A program made the translations under genes and the position numbers. 63,136 bases of DNA from JAJFGI01 sp036397065 (GTDB lineage: Bacteria > Pseudomonadota > Alphaproteobacteria > Kiloniellales > J153). The notes below the pieces were generated by a model that saw only the letters and a list, made by a program, of their open reading frames with translations, searched no databases and was not told the DNA's origin. The stretch covers positions 1-63,136 of the forward strand of contig DASWJP010000023.1 in the NCBI GenBank assembly GCA_036397065.1. The letters are read 5' to 3'. Shown here one piece after another: positions 19,101-27,237 of the stretch. Numbering within the stretch: position 1 is the stretch's first letter; each line of letters begins with the position of its first letter.

Positions 19101-21042
19101 CGCGACGCCAGATCTTGGCAAAGGCATCGTGGAACGCATCGCGCACGGCGTCGGTCACGACCGCCGCACCGCCCTGCGTGCGCATGGTGAAATCGTGCAT
19201 CCACACCGTTCCCGCGGCACCGGCCGGGCGGATGTGATAGGGAATTTCGCTGAGCACCTTCAGGCCCATATTTTCGAGCATGGGCAGCACATCGGAAAGC
19301 GGCACCGGTTCGCCGGTGACATAAATCTTGAAATTCATGGCATCGGCGGCAGCCTCGGCGGGCCGGTACAGATTCATCGCCAGCGACCCGCTGCTCAGGG
19401 CGTCCTCTATGCGGGCAATATCGAAGACCGCCGTCGGCGCGTCGAACGCCGCCTGGTAGCTGACGGGGAAGGCCTGGGCATAGCGTTGCAGCAGGCTGAG
19501 GCCCTGCTCCTCGCCGCGCTCGGCAATCAAGGCTTCTTCAAGACGATCGCTCCAGGACCGGCCGGCCTCGATCAGTTTGCGTTCGAGTGCCGCCAGATCC
19601 ACATCCGGTACTTCGCCGCGGGTCGTCTTGACGATGACGTGCAGGCGCGCCAGGGCTTCGTCGCTCAAATGCGTTGTGAAGGCGGCGACGGAGCCGGTGT
19701 AGGCCTCGGCGATCAGATCCTGCAATTTGAGCCGCAAGGCCGTGTCATAGCGGTCGCGCGGAACGAAAACCAAGCATGAAACGAAACGCTCAAACGGATC
19801 GCGGCGCACGAACAGGGCGATGCGCTGACGCTCCTGCAAGTGCAGGATGCCCATGGCGGTTTCGAGCAGCTCGTCCTCGGTGATCTGAAACAGCTCGTCG
19901 CGCGGATAGGTCTCCAGGATGTGCATCAACGCCTTGCCGTCATGGCTCTTGGCGGAGAGCCCGGCGCGCTTGGCGACACGCTCGATCTTTTCCCGCAACA
20001 GCGGGATGCCGTGCGGCGAGCGGGAATAGGCCACGGAGGTGAAGAGACCGAGGAACAAACGCTCGCCGGTCACCCGGCCCTTGTTGTCGAAGCGCTTGAT
20101 CGCCACAGTGTCCATGTGCACGGGCCGGTGCACGGTGGCGCGCCGGTTGGCCTTGGTACAGCGCAACAACTCCGGCTTTTTGACGAAGTCGCGCACATCA
20201 GGCGGCAGGCCGCCCAGGTTGCGCAAGCCGTCGAAGACGGATACCTCGTCATCGCGCAGCACGCCGAGGCCGCTGCCCGCCTGAATCCGCGCGACCGCCT
20301 TGGCGCCTTTTCCTTCGAAGCTGTATTCGCGGTAGCCCAGGTGGGTGAAATGATCGTCATCCACCCATTTGAGAAAGGCGATGCCTTGTTCGATTTCATG
20401 GGCGGGCAGGGCCGGCGGCGCCTTTTCCAGACCATCGATGATCGCGCGCAAGCTGAAGCGCATCGCCTGCCAGTCCTCGACGCTGGCGCGCACATCGGCC
20501 AGCACCTGGGTCAGGTCTGCGGCGATCTGGGCGTGCCGCTCGCTCGGCTGCTCGCTGATCTGCACGTGCATGAAGGATTCGCCGGCCGCGCCACCGGACG
20601 CCCGGCCCGGATCGGCCAGGGCCGTGAGCTTGCGCTTGCCGTTACGCTTGACGTTCAGAATCGGATGGATGATGAGAAAAACCTCGGCCCCCAGCCGATT
20701 GATCTCGGCGGTGACCGAATCGACCAGGAAGGGCATGTCGTCATTGACGATCTCGACGACGCTGTGGGTCGACTTCCAGCCGTGCTCGTCTTGGCGCGGA
20801 TTGTAGACCCGGACCTTGCTCGTGCCGGCCGCACGCACCTGGGCATGAGTCCACAGCGACATGGCCGCGCCAAAGAGATTGTCGGCCCCCTCCTCGATGA
20901 TGTCGTCCGGCGGCACTTGAGCATAGAACTGGCGCACGAAGCGTTCCGCCAAATCGGCGCGATCCGCGGCCACCCGTTCGGGCACGCGCGCAGCCACGCG
21001 GTCGATCAACTTGCGTTTCTGATCTTCGGCTTTCATCACCAT
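16162..21042 (-). CDS. gdhB: NAD-specific glutamate dehydrogenase, large (180 kDa) type
   Basis: Catalyses oxidative deamination of glutamate to 2-oxoglutarate and ammonium with NAD+, mainly for glutamate catabolism. The 1626-residue length fits the L-180 class found in Pseudomonas, Caulobacter and Streptomyces. The long N-terminal part carries the ACT-like and helical regulatory segments. The catalytic core lies in the second half: MVARGGLRWSDRREDFRTEV, VPVGSKGGFVVKN (substrate Lys), then VVGCGDMAGDVFGNGMLLS. ATG at 21042 follows GGGGAAC; the in-frame ATG at 21036 is also possible. Monocistronic, with an upstream region that also serves no other gene on this strand. Confidence 0.95.
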   Translation of the reverse strand: MVMKAEDQKRKLIDRVAARVPERVAADRADLAERFVRQFYAQVPPDDIIEEGADNLFGAAMSLWTHAQVRAAGTSKVRVYNPRQDEHGWKSTHSVVEIVNDDMPFLVDSVTAEINRLGAEVFLIIHPILNVKRNGKRKLTALADPGRASGGAAGESFMHVQISEQPSERHAQIAADLTQVLADVRASVEDWQAMRFSLRAIIDGLEKAPPALPAHEIEQGIAFLKWVDDDHFTHLGYREYSFEGKGAKAVARIQAGSGLGVLRDDEVSVFDGLRNLGGLPPDVRDFVKKPELLRCTKANRRATVHRPVHMDTVAIKRFDNKGRVTGERLFLGLFTSVAYSRSPHGIPLLREKIERVAKRAGLSAKSHDGKALMHILETYPRDELFQITEDELLETAMGILHLQERQRIALFVRRDPFERFVSCLVFVPRDRYDTALRLKLQDLIAEAYTGSVAAFTTHLSDEALARLHVIVKTTRGEVPDVDLAALERKLIEAGRSWSDRLEEALIAERGEEQGLSLLQRYAQAFPVSYQAAFDAPTAVFDIARIEDALSSGSLAMNLYRPAEAAADAMNFKIYVTGEPVPLSDVLPMLENMGLKVLSEIPYHIRPAGAAGTVWMHDFTMRTQGGAAVVTDAVRDAFHDAFAKIWRREVDDDGFNKLILRAGLRAREVQVLRAYSKYLRQVRIPFSQDYMEQTLADNPAITRRLVDVFLTRFADEKPANKTAGKKAGKASGDRETLARTLVGDIEAALEAVSNLDEDRIIRRFLNCIEATLRTNFMQRTAEGAVKPYLSIKFDSHALDELPRPRPFREIFVYSPRVEGVHLRFGMVARGGLRWSDRREDFRTEVLGLVKAQQVKNSVIVPVGSKGGFVVKNPPPAEAGREAFQEEGIACYKLFVSGLLDITDNLKGGAVVPPADVIRRDGDDPYLVVAADKGTATFSDIANDISQGYGFWLDDAFASGGSAGYDHKKMGITARGAWESVKRHFREIGKDIQNEDFTVVGCGDMAGDVFGNGMLLSKHIKLIGAFNHMHIFVDPDPDPANSWAERQHLFDLPRSAWSDYDATLISKGGGVFERKAKSIKLTPEMKTIFGLDKDQVPPSDLIKAMLSAEIELLWFGGIGTYVKASDESHADVGDRANEALRVDAPDLRCKVIGEGANLAVSQRGRIEFGLYGGRLNTDSIDNSAGVDCSDHEVNIKILLGEVEAAGDMTRKQRDKLLVRMTDEVADLVLRDNYLQTQAITVTVTLGAHLLDRMARFMRTLEKAGRLDRAIEYLPDEETIVERMGKKIGLTRPEVAVLLSYAKITLYEELLSSDLPDDPYMAGELLRYFPTPLREHHGRQIHRHRLRREIIATMVTNGMVNRVGITFVHECREKTGMAAADVARAYTISREVLAMRDLFVAVEALDTKVPATLQTLLLTECGRLIERTAVWFLRHGPHPLNIETTIGAYADGVGQLAAKLPALLADADRQYLEDRVAEFARQGAPPALADRVAGLALLVPACDIVRIAGAAGLPVLDVGRAYFTIGARFGFDWLRRAAGHLPSDSAWDKLAVTAIVDDLYGHQSELTARVVTGMDKAGASNGMIERWAEARRPLVARTELLLTELQTLGTPDLAMLAVANRQLRSMVSG

Positions 21043-21151
21043 CGCGGCATGTTCCCCATTTCACTTCACACGGCCGATGCGCGGAGTGGTTGTGAAAGCA
21101 AATTAACCGATTCGTCGCGGCAGCGGGAGTGCCGGCAGGCTAGGGCTAAGT

Positions 21152-22390
21152 TTAGGGCTCGTGCCGGTGCGGTGACAGGCGGCTGCGCAACAGGCGCCGC
21201 ATCCGGCCCGCGGCGGCGCGCCGGTCTTCGATCGTCGGGCCCATGGATTCGAGAATGGCGAGCATGGCCATTTCCTCCGTCGGCAGGGCATCGGCGGCGG
21301 CCTGTGTTCCGGCCCGCGGCGCATCGCCGGCGCGCCGGTCGCCGGCCCGCTGTGGCGCTTGATTCGGCTTGATCGGCGGAAAGCGGCGAAAGGCTTCGGA
21401 ATCGCGCAGCGATTGGCCGATATCCTGGAGAATCCCGGCCAACTCGGCCGCTTCTTCCGGAGCAATGCCGCCGTTCTCGACGGACGCCGGCGCCCCGGAT
21501 GCCGGCGCTGCTGTCGGAGACGGCACGGGGTTCGGCGGGGGAATTGGCACGGGGGATGGCACGGGCGCCGCTTTTGGCATCACCGCGTGCGGCTCGCGCC
21601 GCCACTGGCCGTACCGGCCCGTGGCAAGATAAGCGGCGCTGGTCCCGGGCCGTTGACCGGATCCAGATCCGGGTCCGGGGCGGGCCCGGGAGTCACCCGG
21701 CGGCTTCTGGGCGGTCACGGTGCGGGTCAGCACCAATTCCGGCCGCGCATCCCGCCGATTGGCGTGGTCCGGCTTGGCGGCCGTCGCCGGGCGGGGCTTC
21801 AGATGGGGCGCGAGATAGGGCGCCGGACGGGAAGCCGGTTGAGATCTTGGTTGGGGGGCTGCCGCGACGTCGGGCGCCGGATTTGCCGGTGAAATGGGCG
21901 GTGAATTGGGTGGCGGCAGGGCCAGGCGGCCAGCGAGTTGATCGAACGTATCCTGGATCTGCTTGCGCAGGCCCTGTTCCTGCTGGCGCAGCACCTGCTC
22001 CCGCTGCTGCATATCCCGCAGGTGGCGAATCTCGTCCATCAGTTGGTCGAGGCGGGCATTCAACCGCTCGTTGTCGCGCAGCAGGCGGGTCAATTCCATC
22101 TTCTGGAATTCGACAACCACCGGCAGCGTGCCGTCGGCCGGCGGCGCACCGGCTGTGGCCGGGGCCGCATCCGGGGCGCCGCCGCTGCCGCCACCGCTGC
22201 TCCCACCGCCGCCAAATCGGCGTTCGGCGGCCGTTTCGCCCACATAGACGAAGTATTCGCCGTCGCGAATCAGGGCATGCGCCTCTCCGCGCATGACGCG
22301 CTGGCGCAACGCCTCGGCGCTCAGGCCGAGGCGCGCCGCAGCTTCCGCCAAGGGAAGCGCCGAGCGCTCCGTTCGCAGGCCATCAGTCAC
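21152..22390 (-). CDS. HTH and coiled-coil protein of unknown function
   Basis: A 412-residue protein I cannot assign. Residues 13-48 (LPLAEAAARLGLSAEALRQR and following) resemble a winged or MerR-like helix-turn-helix ending in a short beta hairpin. Then come a Gly/Ser linker (58-72) and a long coiled coil (about 92-155, with LTRLLRDNERLNARLDQLMD). A Pro/Ala-rich disordered tract (about 160-300) and a charged C-terminus follow. The start is GTG at 22390. The gene begins 46 bp after the large RTX protein on the same strand and could be its partner or regulator. No membrane segment is present. Confidence 0.7.
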   Translation of the reverse strand: MTDGLRTERSALPLAEAAARLGLSAEALRQRVMRGEAHALIRDGEYFVYVGETAAERRFGGGGSSGGGSGGAPDAAPATAGAPPADGTLPVVVEFQKMELTRLLRDNERLNARLDQLMDEIRHLRDMQQREQVLRQQEQGLRKQIQDTFDQLAGRLALPPPNSPPISPANPAPDVAAAPQPRSQPASRPAPYLAPHLKPRPATAAKPDHANRRDARPELVLTRTVTAQKPPGDSRARPGPGSGSGQRPGTSAAYLATGRYGQWRREPHAVMPKAAPVPSPVPIPPPNPVPSPTAAPASGAPASVENGGIAPEEAAELAGILQDIGQSLRDSEAFRRFPPIKPNQAPQRAGDRRAGDAPRAGTQAAADALPTEEMAMLAILESMGPTIEDRRAAAGRMRRLLRSRLSPHRHEP

Positions 22391-22436
22391 CCGGGAACGA
22401 TAACACGAACCGCCCGGTCCGCAAGGCTGTGCAGGC

Positions 22437-25400
22437 TTAGAGCAGGAGATCGCCGTTCAATGTGATATCGCTGTCGACGATCAGGGTGGCGACCACGCCG
22501 CCGACGGTCTGGGTATAGATGTCGTGGCCCTGGCCATCGCTGCCGGCCTGGGTCCAACCGGTGCCGGCATTCACGCTATCGCCCGCATCGCCCAGAACGG
22601 TCAATACATCGGTGTCCGAGAGATCCAGGACATCCTGGACCCGGAGGGTCAGCTGGTTGGTCCCGGTATCTGTTGCCATATCAATGACTTCGAGGCCACC
22701 GATCTTGCCGGCAAAGGCCGGCAGATTCACGTTACCCCCCATGACTTGCAGAGTATCGGTCCCGGCGCCGCCATCGATCACCGCATCGGCCGGGTCCCAG
22801 AGCAGGATGTCATCGCCGCTGCCGCCGAACAGCTGATCGGCGCCCAGAGCGCCCTCCAGCCGGTCATTGCCGGCACCGCCCGACAGGGTATCCGCCAGGC
22901 TGCCGCCGATGAAGCTGTCGTTGCCGGACCCGCCGGTGAGGGTATGGCCGGTGGAGGGCGAGACGTCGACCACCCGGGCGATGATGCCTTCGGAAGCGCC
23001 GTCCTGCCCGGTCGATTGCCAGCTGACGGCCAGGCTGCCGTCGGCCAGGACCGCCACGTCGGGTACGCCTTGGCCACCGGCGGTAAAGACGTTGATCTGG
23101 AATTCCTGCCCGGTGGTGGCACCGTTGGCGTCGTAGCGTTGCCCAAAAATGCCAAAGCCGCTGCCGTCCTGACCGTCGGATTGCCAGACGACCGTGAAGC
23201 CGCCATCGGCCAAGGCGGTGATCGAGGCCGCCTGTTGCGCTCCGGCGGCCGTGGTGTTGACCTGGAACTCGCCGCCCAGCCGCGATCCGCCGGCGGCAAA
23301 GCGCTGACCGAAGATGCCGAAATTGCTGCCGTCCTGGTTTTGCGACTCCCACACCACCACGAAGCCGCCGCCGGCCAGGGCCGCCGCATGGGGCGCTTGC
23401 TGGGCGTTCTGGGTGGTGGTGTTGACCTGGAATTCGCCACCGATCCTAAGGCCGTTGGCGGCGTAACGCTGGCCGAAGACGCCCGCATTGTTGCCGTCCT
23501 GGTTCTGCGACTCCCAGACGATGACGAAACCGCCATCGGAGAGGGCGGTTACATCCGGCGCCTGCTGGGCATTTTGCGTGAAGGTGTTGACTTGGAATTC
23601 GCGGCCGGCGGCCTGGCCCGCGGCATCGTAACGCAGGGCGAAGACGCCGTTGTTGTTGCCGTCCTGGTTCTGCGACTGCCAGGCCACGACGAAGCCGCCA
23701 TCGGCCAGCGCCGCCACAGCCGGCGAGTCCTGCGCGCCCAGTGCAAAGGTGTTGACCTGAAATTCTGGACCGACGGCCTGGCCGTTCGCATCGAAGCGCT
23801 TGCCGAAGACGCCCAGATTGTTGCCGTCCTGGTTCGGCGACTGCCAGACCAAGACGAACCCGCCGTCGGCGAGCGCCGCGGCGCTGGGCGCCTGCTGATG
23901 ATTCAAGACGTACGTATTGGCCCGGAATTCGGGACCGATGGCCGTGCCGTCCGCATCGAAGCGTTGGGCAAAGATACCGAAGCCGCTGCCGTCCTGGTTC
24001 TGCGATTCCCAGGCGATGACGAAGCCGCCGTCCTTGAGCGCCGCCATGGCCGGAACCTGTTGCGCCCCGGCCGTGGTGGTATTGGCCACGAACTCGCCGC
24101 CGGCGCCGCTGCCTGTGGGACTCGGTAAAACCGAAACGGTCACACTGGCGCTGGCGCTGGCGCCCGAGGGGTCGGCGACCGTGAAGGTGAATGTGTCGGT
24201 GCCGGTGAAACCGGTAGCCGGCGTATACGTGTACGTGCCGTCCGCCTGCACCACGGCCGTGCCGTGCGCCGGCGCCGTCGCCAGGCTGAAGCGCAGATCG
24301 GCCGGCGAATTGTCCGGGTCCGCAGCCGTCAGCAGTCCGCTGATCGGGGTCCCGGATTCCATGGCCGCCACGCTGTCGGCCGCGACGGGCGGGGCGTTGA
24401 CCGCGTTGACGAGGACGCTGACCGTCGCCTGGGCGCTGCCGCCCTGGCCGTCGGAGACCGTGTAGGTGAAGGAATCCGTGCCGGCAAATCCGCTCGCTGG
24501 AACATAGGTGAGGGTGCCATCGGCGTTGATCGCCACCTTGCCGTTGGCGCCCGATGTGACCGAGGTCACGGTCAGTGGGTCGCCGTCCACATCGCTGTCG
24601 TTGGCCAGCACGGCGAAGGTGACCGGTTGTCCCTGGTCGGTGCTGGCCGCGTCATCGGCGGCGACCGGCGCATCGTTGACCGGCTTGATCACCAGCGAGA
24701 CGGTGGCGGTGGAGAAGCCGCCGCGGCCATCGGAGATCGTGTAGCTAAAGGAATCCACACCGAAGAAATCGGCCTGGGGGATATAGGTCAAGGTGCCGTC
24801 CGAATTGATCGACACCTGGCCGTGTTGCCCCTGGGTCACCGCGGATACCTGCAACGTATCGCCGTTCGCATCCGTATCGTTGCCGAGCACGTTGATGACG
24901 ACCGCGGCATCTTCGGCGGTGGCGGCCTGATCGTTCTGGGCGACGGGCGCCACGTTGACCGGCGGCAGCGGCGGCGCAACGGTGACACTGACCGCGGCGC
25001 TGCTGCTGCCGCCGTTGCCGTCGGAAATGGTGTAGGTGAACGTGTCGATACCGGAGAAGCCGGCCTTGGGCGCATAGGTCAGGGTGCCATCCGGGTTGAT
25101 GGCCACCGACCCATGGACGCCCTGGGTTACCGCCATGACGTGCAGGCGGGAGCCTTCCGGGTCGCTATCGTTGGCCAGCACCGAGACGGTGACCGGGGTG
25201 GCCGCCGCGGTGGCCGCCGTATCGCCCTTGGCCAGCGGCGCCGCATTCGGCGGCGGCGTGCTCGCCGCCACCTGCTGCACCACCACGGGGGCCGCCGCGA
25301 CGGGTTGCGTCACAGGCGCACTCTGCACCGGATCGCCGCTGCTCAGCGCGGCGGCGTAGACCAGATCGGCCGGCAGAACCTGGATGGTCCGGCCGAAGCT

Positions 25401-25988
25401 GGAAACTTCGCTTTCGCCGCTGCTGCTGCCGCTGTTCTGCGGCGGCGCTGGCTCACCCCCACTGCCGGTTCCATTCCCGGTTCCATCGCCGGTCCCGTCC
25501 CCCGTCCCGTCACCGGTTCCATCGCCGTCACCCTGGGCCGCTTCGCCCTCGCCATTCTGCCCCGCGCCGGCGGCCGCGGCGGCCGGGTCATCGGCCGCGA
25601 TTTGCTGCGCCTCGCCCGCATCTTCGCCGTTGTTCCCGGGATCGGTCGGGTCCTTGTCGTCCTTTTTGTCCTTTTCCTTCTCTTCTTCCTGCTGCACCGC
25701 CCGCAGGCGCAGGTTCATCAAGGCATCCAGGGTCATGGTGGTGAGATCGGCCGGCAGCTCGTCGAGAGTCGGCACATCGTTGCCGGCCGCCGGCGGCGCC
25801 TTGTCCCGGAGGGCGTCGGCCGGGTCCTGCCCCGGCGCGGACCGCAGGGGCAGATCCATCAGCTGTTCAATATCGACCGTGGTCGGATCGGCGGGCAGGG
25901 GTTTAGGCGCCAGGGAACCGCCGTCATCGGGCGATGCGGCGGGCTCCGCGGTCGTCGCGGCCATTTGAACGATCGAAGGTGGAGCCAC
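22437..25988 (-). CDS. Large RTX surface protein with cadherin-like domains and seven 55-residue repeats
   Basis: An 1183-residue, acidic, Cys-free protein, probably exported by a type I system because it lacks a Sec signal and ends in RTX repeats and a typical C-terminal segment (VLGDAGDSVNAGTGW). Order: disordered N-terminus with two LMDLPL/LMNLRL motifs (37-48, 83-94), an EK-rich and a GDGTGDGT tract (100-180), and four Big_9/cadherin-like domains (about 248-338, 344-436, 438-528, 530-620; each has DGTLTYxP-like and FTYTxSD-like strands). Then come seven exact 55-residue repeats (631-1008) and RTX GGxGxD nonapeptides (1018-1062). It is likely an adhesin or biofilm protein. No T1SS genes are in the window. 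Start GTG 25988 or ATG 25964. Confidence 0.88.
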   Translation of the reverse strand: MAPPSIVQMAATTAEPAASPDDGGSLAPKPLPADPTTVDIEQLMDLPLRSAPGQDPADALRDKAPPAAGNDVPTLDELPADLTTMTLDALMNLRLRAVQQEEEKEKDKKDDKDPTDPGNNGEDAGEAQQIAADDPAAAAAGAGQNGEGEAAQGDGDGTGDGTGDGTGDGTGNGTGSGGEPAPPQNSGSSSGESEVSSFGRTIQVLPADLVYAAALSSGDPVQSAPVTQPVAAAPVVVQQVAASTPPPNAAPLAKGDTAATAAATPVTVSVLANDSDPEGSRLHVMAVTQGVHGSVAINPDGTLTYAPKAGFSGIDTFTYTISDGNGGSSSAAVSVTVAPPLPPVNVAPVAQNDQAATAEDAAVVINVLGNDTDANGDTLQVSAVTQGQHGQVSINSDGTLTYIPQADFFGVDSFSYTISDGRGGFSTATVSLVIKPVNDAPVAADDAASTDQGQPVTFAVLANDSDVDGDPLTVTSVTSGANGKVAINADGTLTYVPASGFAGTDSFTYTVSDGQGGSAQATVSVLVNAVNAPPVAADSVAAMESGTPISGLLTAADPDNSPADLRFSLATAPAHGTAVVQADGTYTYTPATGFTGTDTFTFTVADPSGASASASVTVSVLPSPTGSGAGGEFVANTTTAGAQQVPAMAALKDGGFVIAWESQNQDGSGFGIFAQRFDADGTAIGPEFRANTYVLNHQQAPSAAALADGGFVLVWQSPNQDGNNLGVFGKRFDANGQAVGPEFQVNTFALGAQDSPAVAALADGGFVVAWQSQNQDGNNNGVFALRYDAAGQAAGREFQVNTFTQNAQQAPDVTALSDGGFVIVWESQNQDGNNAGVFGQRYAANGLRIGGEFQVNTTTQNAQQAPHAAALAGGGFVVVWESQNQDGSNFGIFGQRFAAGGSRLGGEFQVNTTAAGAQQAASITALADGGFTVVWQSDGQDGSGFGIFGQRYDANGATTGQEFQINVFTAGGQGVPDVAVLADGSLAVSWQSTGQDGASEGIIARVVDVSPSTGHTLTGGSGNDSFIGGSLADTLSGGAGNDRLEGALGADQLFGGSGDDILLWDPADAVIDGGAGTDTLQVMGGNVNLPAFAGKIGGLEVIDMATDTGTNQLTLRVQDVLDLSDTDVLTVLGDAGDSVNAGTGWTQAGSDGQGHDIYTQTVGGVVATLIVDSDITLNGDLLL
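22965..24098 (-). repeat. Seven 165-bp coding repeats
   Basis: Encodes residues 631-1008 of the RTX protein as seven units of exactly 55 codons (the last one shorter). The consensus is EFQVNT-x6-QQAP-x4-ALADGG followed by FVVVWQSQNQDG and a GIFGQRYDANG-like strand pair. Even unit length and high similarity point to expansion by recombination. Seven units of four strands suit a beta-propeller. Confidence 0.9.
25458..25532 (-). repeat. Low-complexity GDGT-coding tract
   Basis: Short tandem units of about 12 bp encoding GDGDGTGDGTGDGTGDGTGN in the disordered N-terminal region of the RTX protein. Such tracts can vary in copy number by slippage. Confidence 0.75.
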
Positions 25989-26329
25989 GGCGGTCCTAGT
26001 ACATACTTAGGCAATTCGAAAAATCATAGCCAAGGTAAGTAAAGATTCTTTGTATGCTCGCCTTGATTTCGCCAGAAATCAGCCGTATTTGCCGGCTTTC
26101 TAAGCAATATCTATGAATATATTTGGTTAACGGCGACTCTGTATTAAGGTTAATCGGCAAGTAACCAGCGTATCTTTGGGAAATCGCGGCATTCGCCGCC
26201 AGGAGGGCCCGGCGCGAGGATACGCGCGCGGATTGGGCGGCGCCCGGCCGGAGGCGCGCGGACTCCGCCCTGGGGCCGTGGGCCCGGGAATTTTGCTGCC
26301 AAAAGTCTAGGGAATCTGCCGGATTTTGG
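25989..26329. other. Intergenic region upstream of the RTX gene
   Basis: 341 bp without a gene. The part next to the RTX gene (about 25990-26160) is AT-rich with several TTAA half-sites (for example TTAAGGTTAA near 26145) and is the likely promoter of the leftward RTX gene. The rest is GC-rich with no clear structure; I saw no T-run terminator for the leftward tRNA. Confidence 0.5.
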
Positions 26330-26401
26330 AGCGGGCGATGAGATTCGAACTCACGACCCCAACCTTGGCAAGGTTGTGCTCTACCCCTGAGCTACGCCCG
26401 C
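26330..26401 (-). tRNA. tRNA-Gly (GCC)
   Basis: Complete cloverleaf of 72 nt on the minus strand. The acceptor stem GCGGGCG/CGCCCGC pairs fully. The D arm is GCTC-AGGGGTA-GAGC, the anticodon arm CAACC-TTGCCAA-GGTTG with anticodon GCC, and the T arm GTGAG-TTCGAAT-CTCAT. The discriminator base is U and CCA is not encoded. It reads glycine GGC/GGU codons, the commonest glycine codons in this window. Confidence 0.97.
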
Positions 26402-26563
26402 GCGCGGATCGTCCGGCAGGCCGGAAAGTTATACGTTTTCTCCGGCTTTGCAAGCCGCGATCGAGGGCGGCGGCCGGCGGCCTTGCCAGGGCCTTCCGGG
26501 CCGGTTAAGAGGCCCAGCATCGAGCCCCAAGCGGGCGAAACCCAGGCGCTGACGGATCCGGCC

Positions 26564-27109
26564 ATGACCGAACCGACCCCGACCCAACTGCCGACCAGCC
26601 CGGAGGCTCTGCTGGCGCGCCTGGAAAGCCTGGGAATCGGCAGCCGCACGGTCGATCACCCGCCGGTCTTCACCGTCGAGCAGGCCAAGGCCCTGCGCGG
26701 CGAACTGCCCGGCCATCACATCAAGAACCTATTCCTGCGCAACAAGAAGGGCGCCATGTGGCTGGTGGTCTGTCTGGAAGACCGGCAGATCGACCTGAAG
26801 GCCCTGGCCATGGCCCTCGATGCGGGCCGGTTTTCCTTCGGCAGCGCCGATCGCCTGATGACCTACCTGGGAGTCGAGCCGGGATCGGTCACCCCCTTCG
26901 CCGCGATCAACGACACGGAGCATCAGGTCGAGGTGGTGCTGGACACGGCGGTGACCGCGGGCGGGCCGGTCAATTGCCATCCCCTGGTCAACCACCGGAC
27001 CACGGCCATCGCCCCGGCGGACTTGATCCGTTTTCTCGAAAGCACGGGACACCCGCCGCGCCTGCTCGACATGGGGCAGGTTTCGGCCGCCACGGTCCCC
27101 GGCGCCTAG
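26564..27109 (+). CDS. YbaK/ProX-type aminoacyl-tRNA editing protein
   Basis: A 181-residue single-domain deacylase of the YbaK/INS family, closest in pattern to ProXp-ala (PrdX), which hydrolyses Ala-tRNA-Pro in trans. Seen: HHIKNLFLRNKKGAMWLVV with the conserved catalytic-site Lys, GSADRLMTYLGVEPGSVTPF, and NCHPLVNHRTTAI near the end. The ATG at 26564 is taken because the preceding in-frame stretch to 26483 has atypical codons. No strong ribosome site is visible. It lies 162 bp from the tRNA-Gly gene on the opposite strand. Confidence 0.85.
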   Translation: MTEPTPTQLPTSPEALLARLESLGIGSRTVDHPPVFTVEQAKALRGELPGHHIKNLFLRNKKGAMWLVVCLEDRQIDLKALAMALDAGRFSFGSADRLMTYLGVEPGSVTPFAAINDTEHQVEVVLDTAVTAGGPVNCHPLVNHRTTAIAPADLIRFLESTGHPPRLLDMGQVSAATVPGA

Positions 27110-27237
27110 TCCCCCGGCGCCCGTGCGCCCGGCACGGCCCAGGCTTGCGCCAGTGGCCGAAAGACGCCATTTATGGTGACGACGGTTGCCGCCGGCATCG
27201 CTGCGGTGGCGCGTGGTGCAAACGATCGGAAAGTCAT

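Noticed and set aside
16945..19779. 944-codon plus-strand open frame
   Set aside because: Antisense shadow of the glutamate dehydrogenase gene with biased composition and no motif.
22965..24098. CRISPR or satellite array
   Set aside because: The 165-bp periodicity is in frame and encodes 55-residue protein repeats; there are no spacers.
24264..26042. 592-codon plus-strand frame opposite the RTX gene
   Set aside because: Shadow of the RTX coding strand; composition reflects its repeats.
26326..26508. 60-codon plus-strand ORF over the tRNA region
   Set aside because: It is the complement of tRNA-Gly (the familiar MRFELTTPTL translation of a tRNA 3' half), not a gene.
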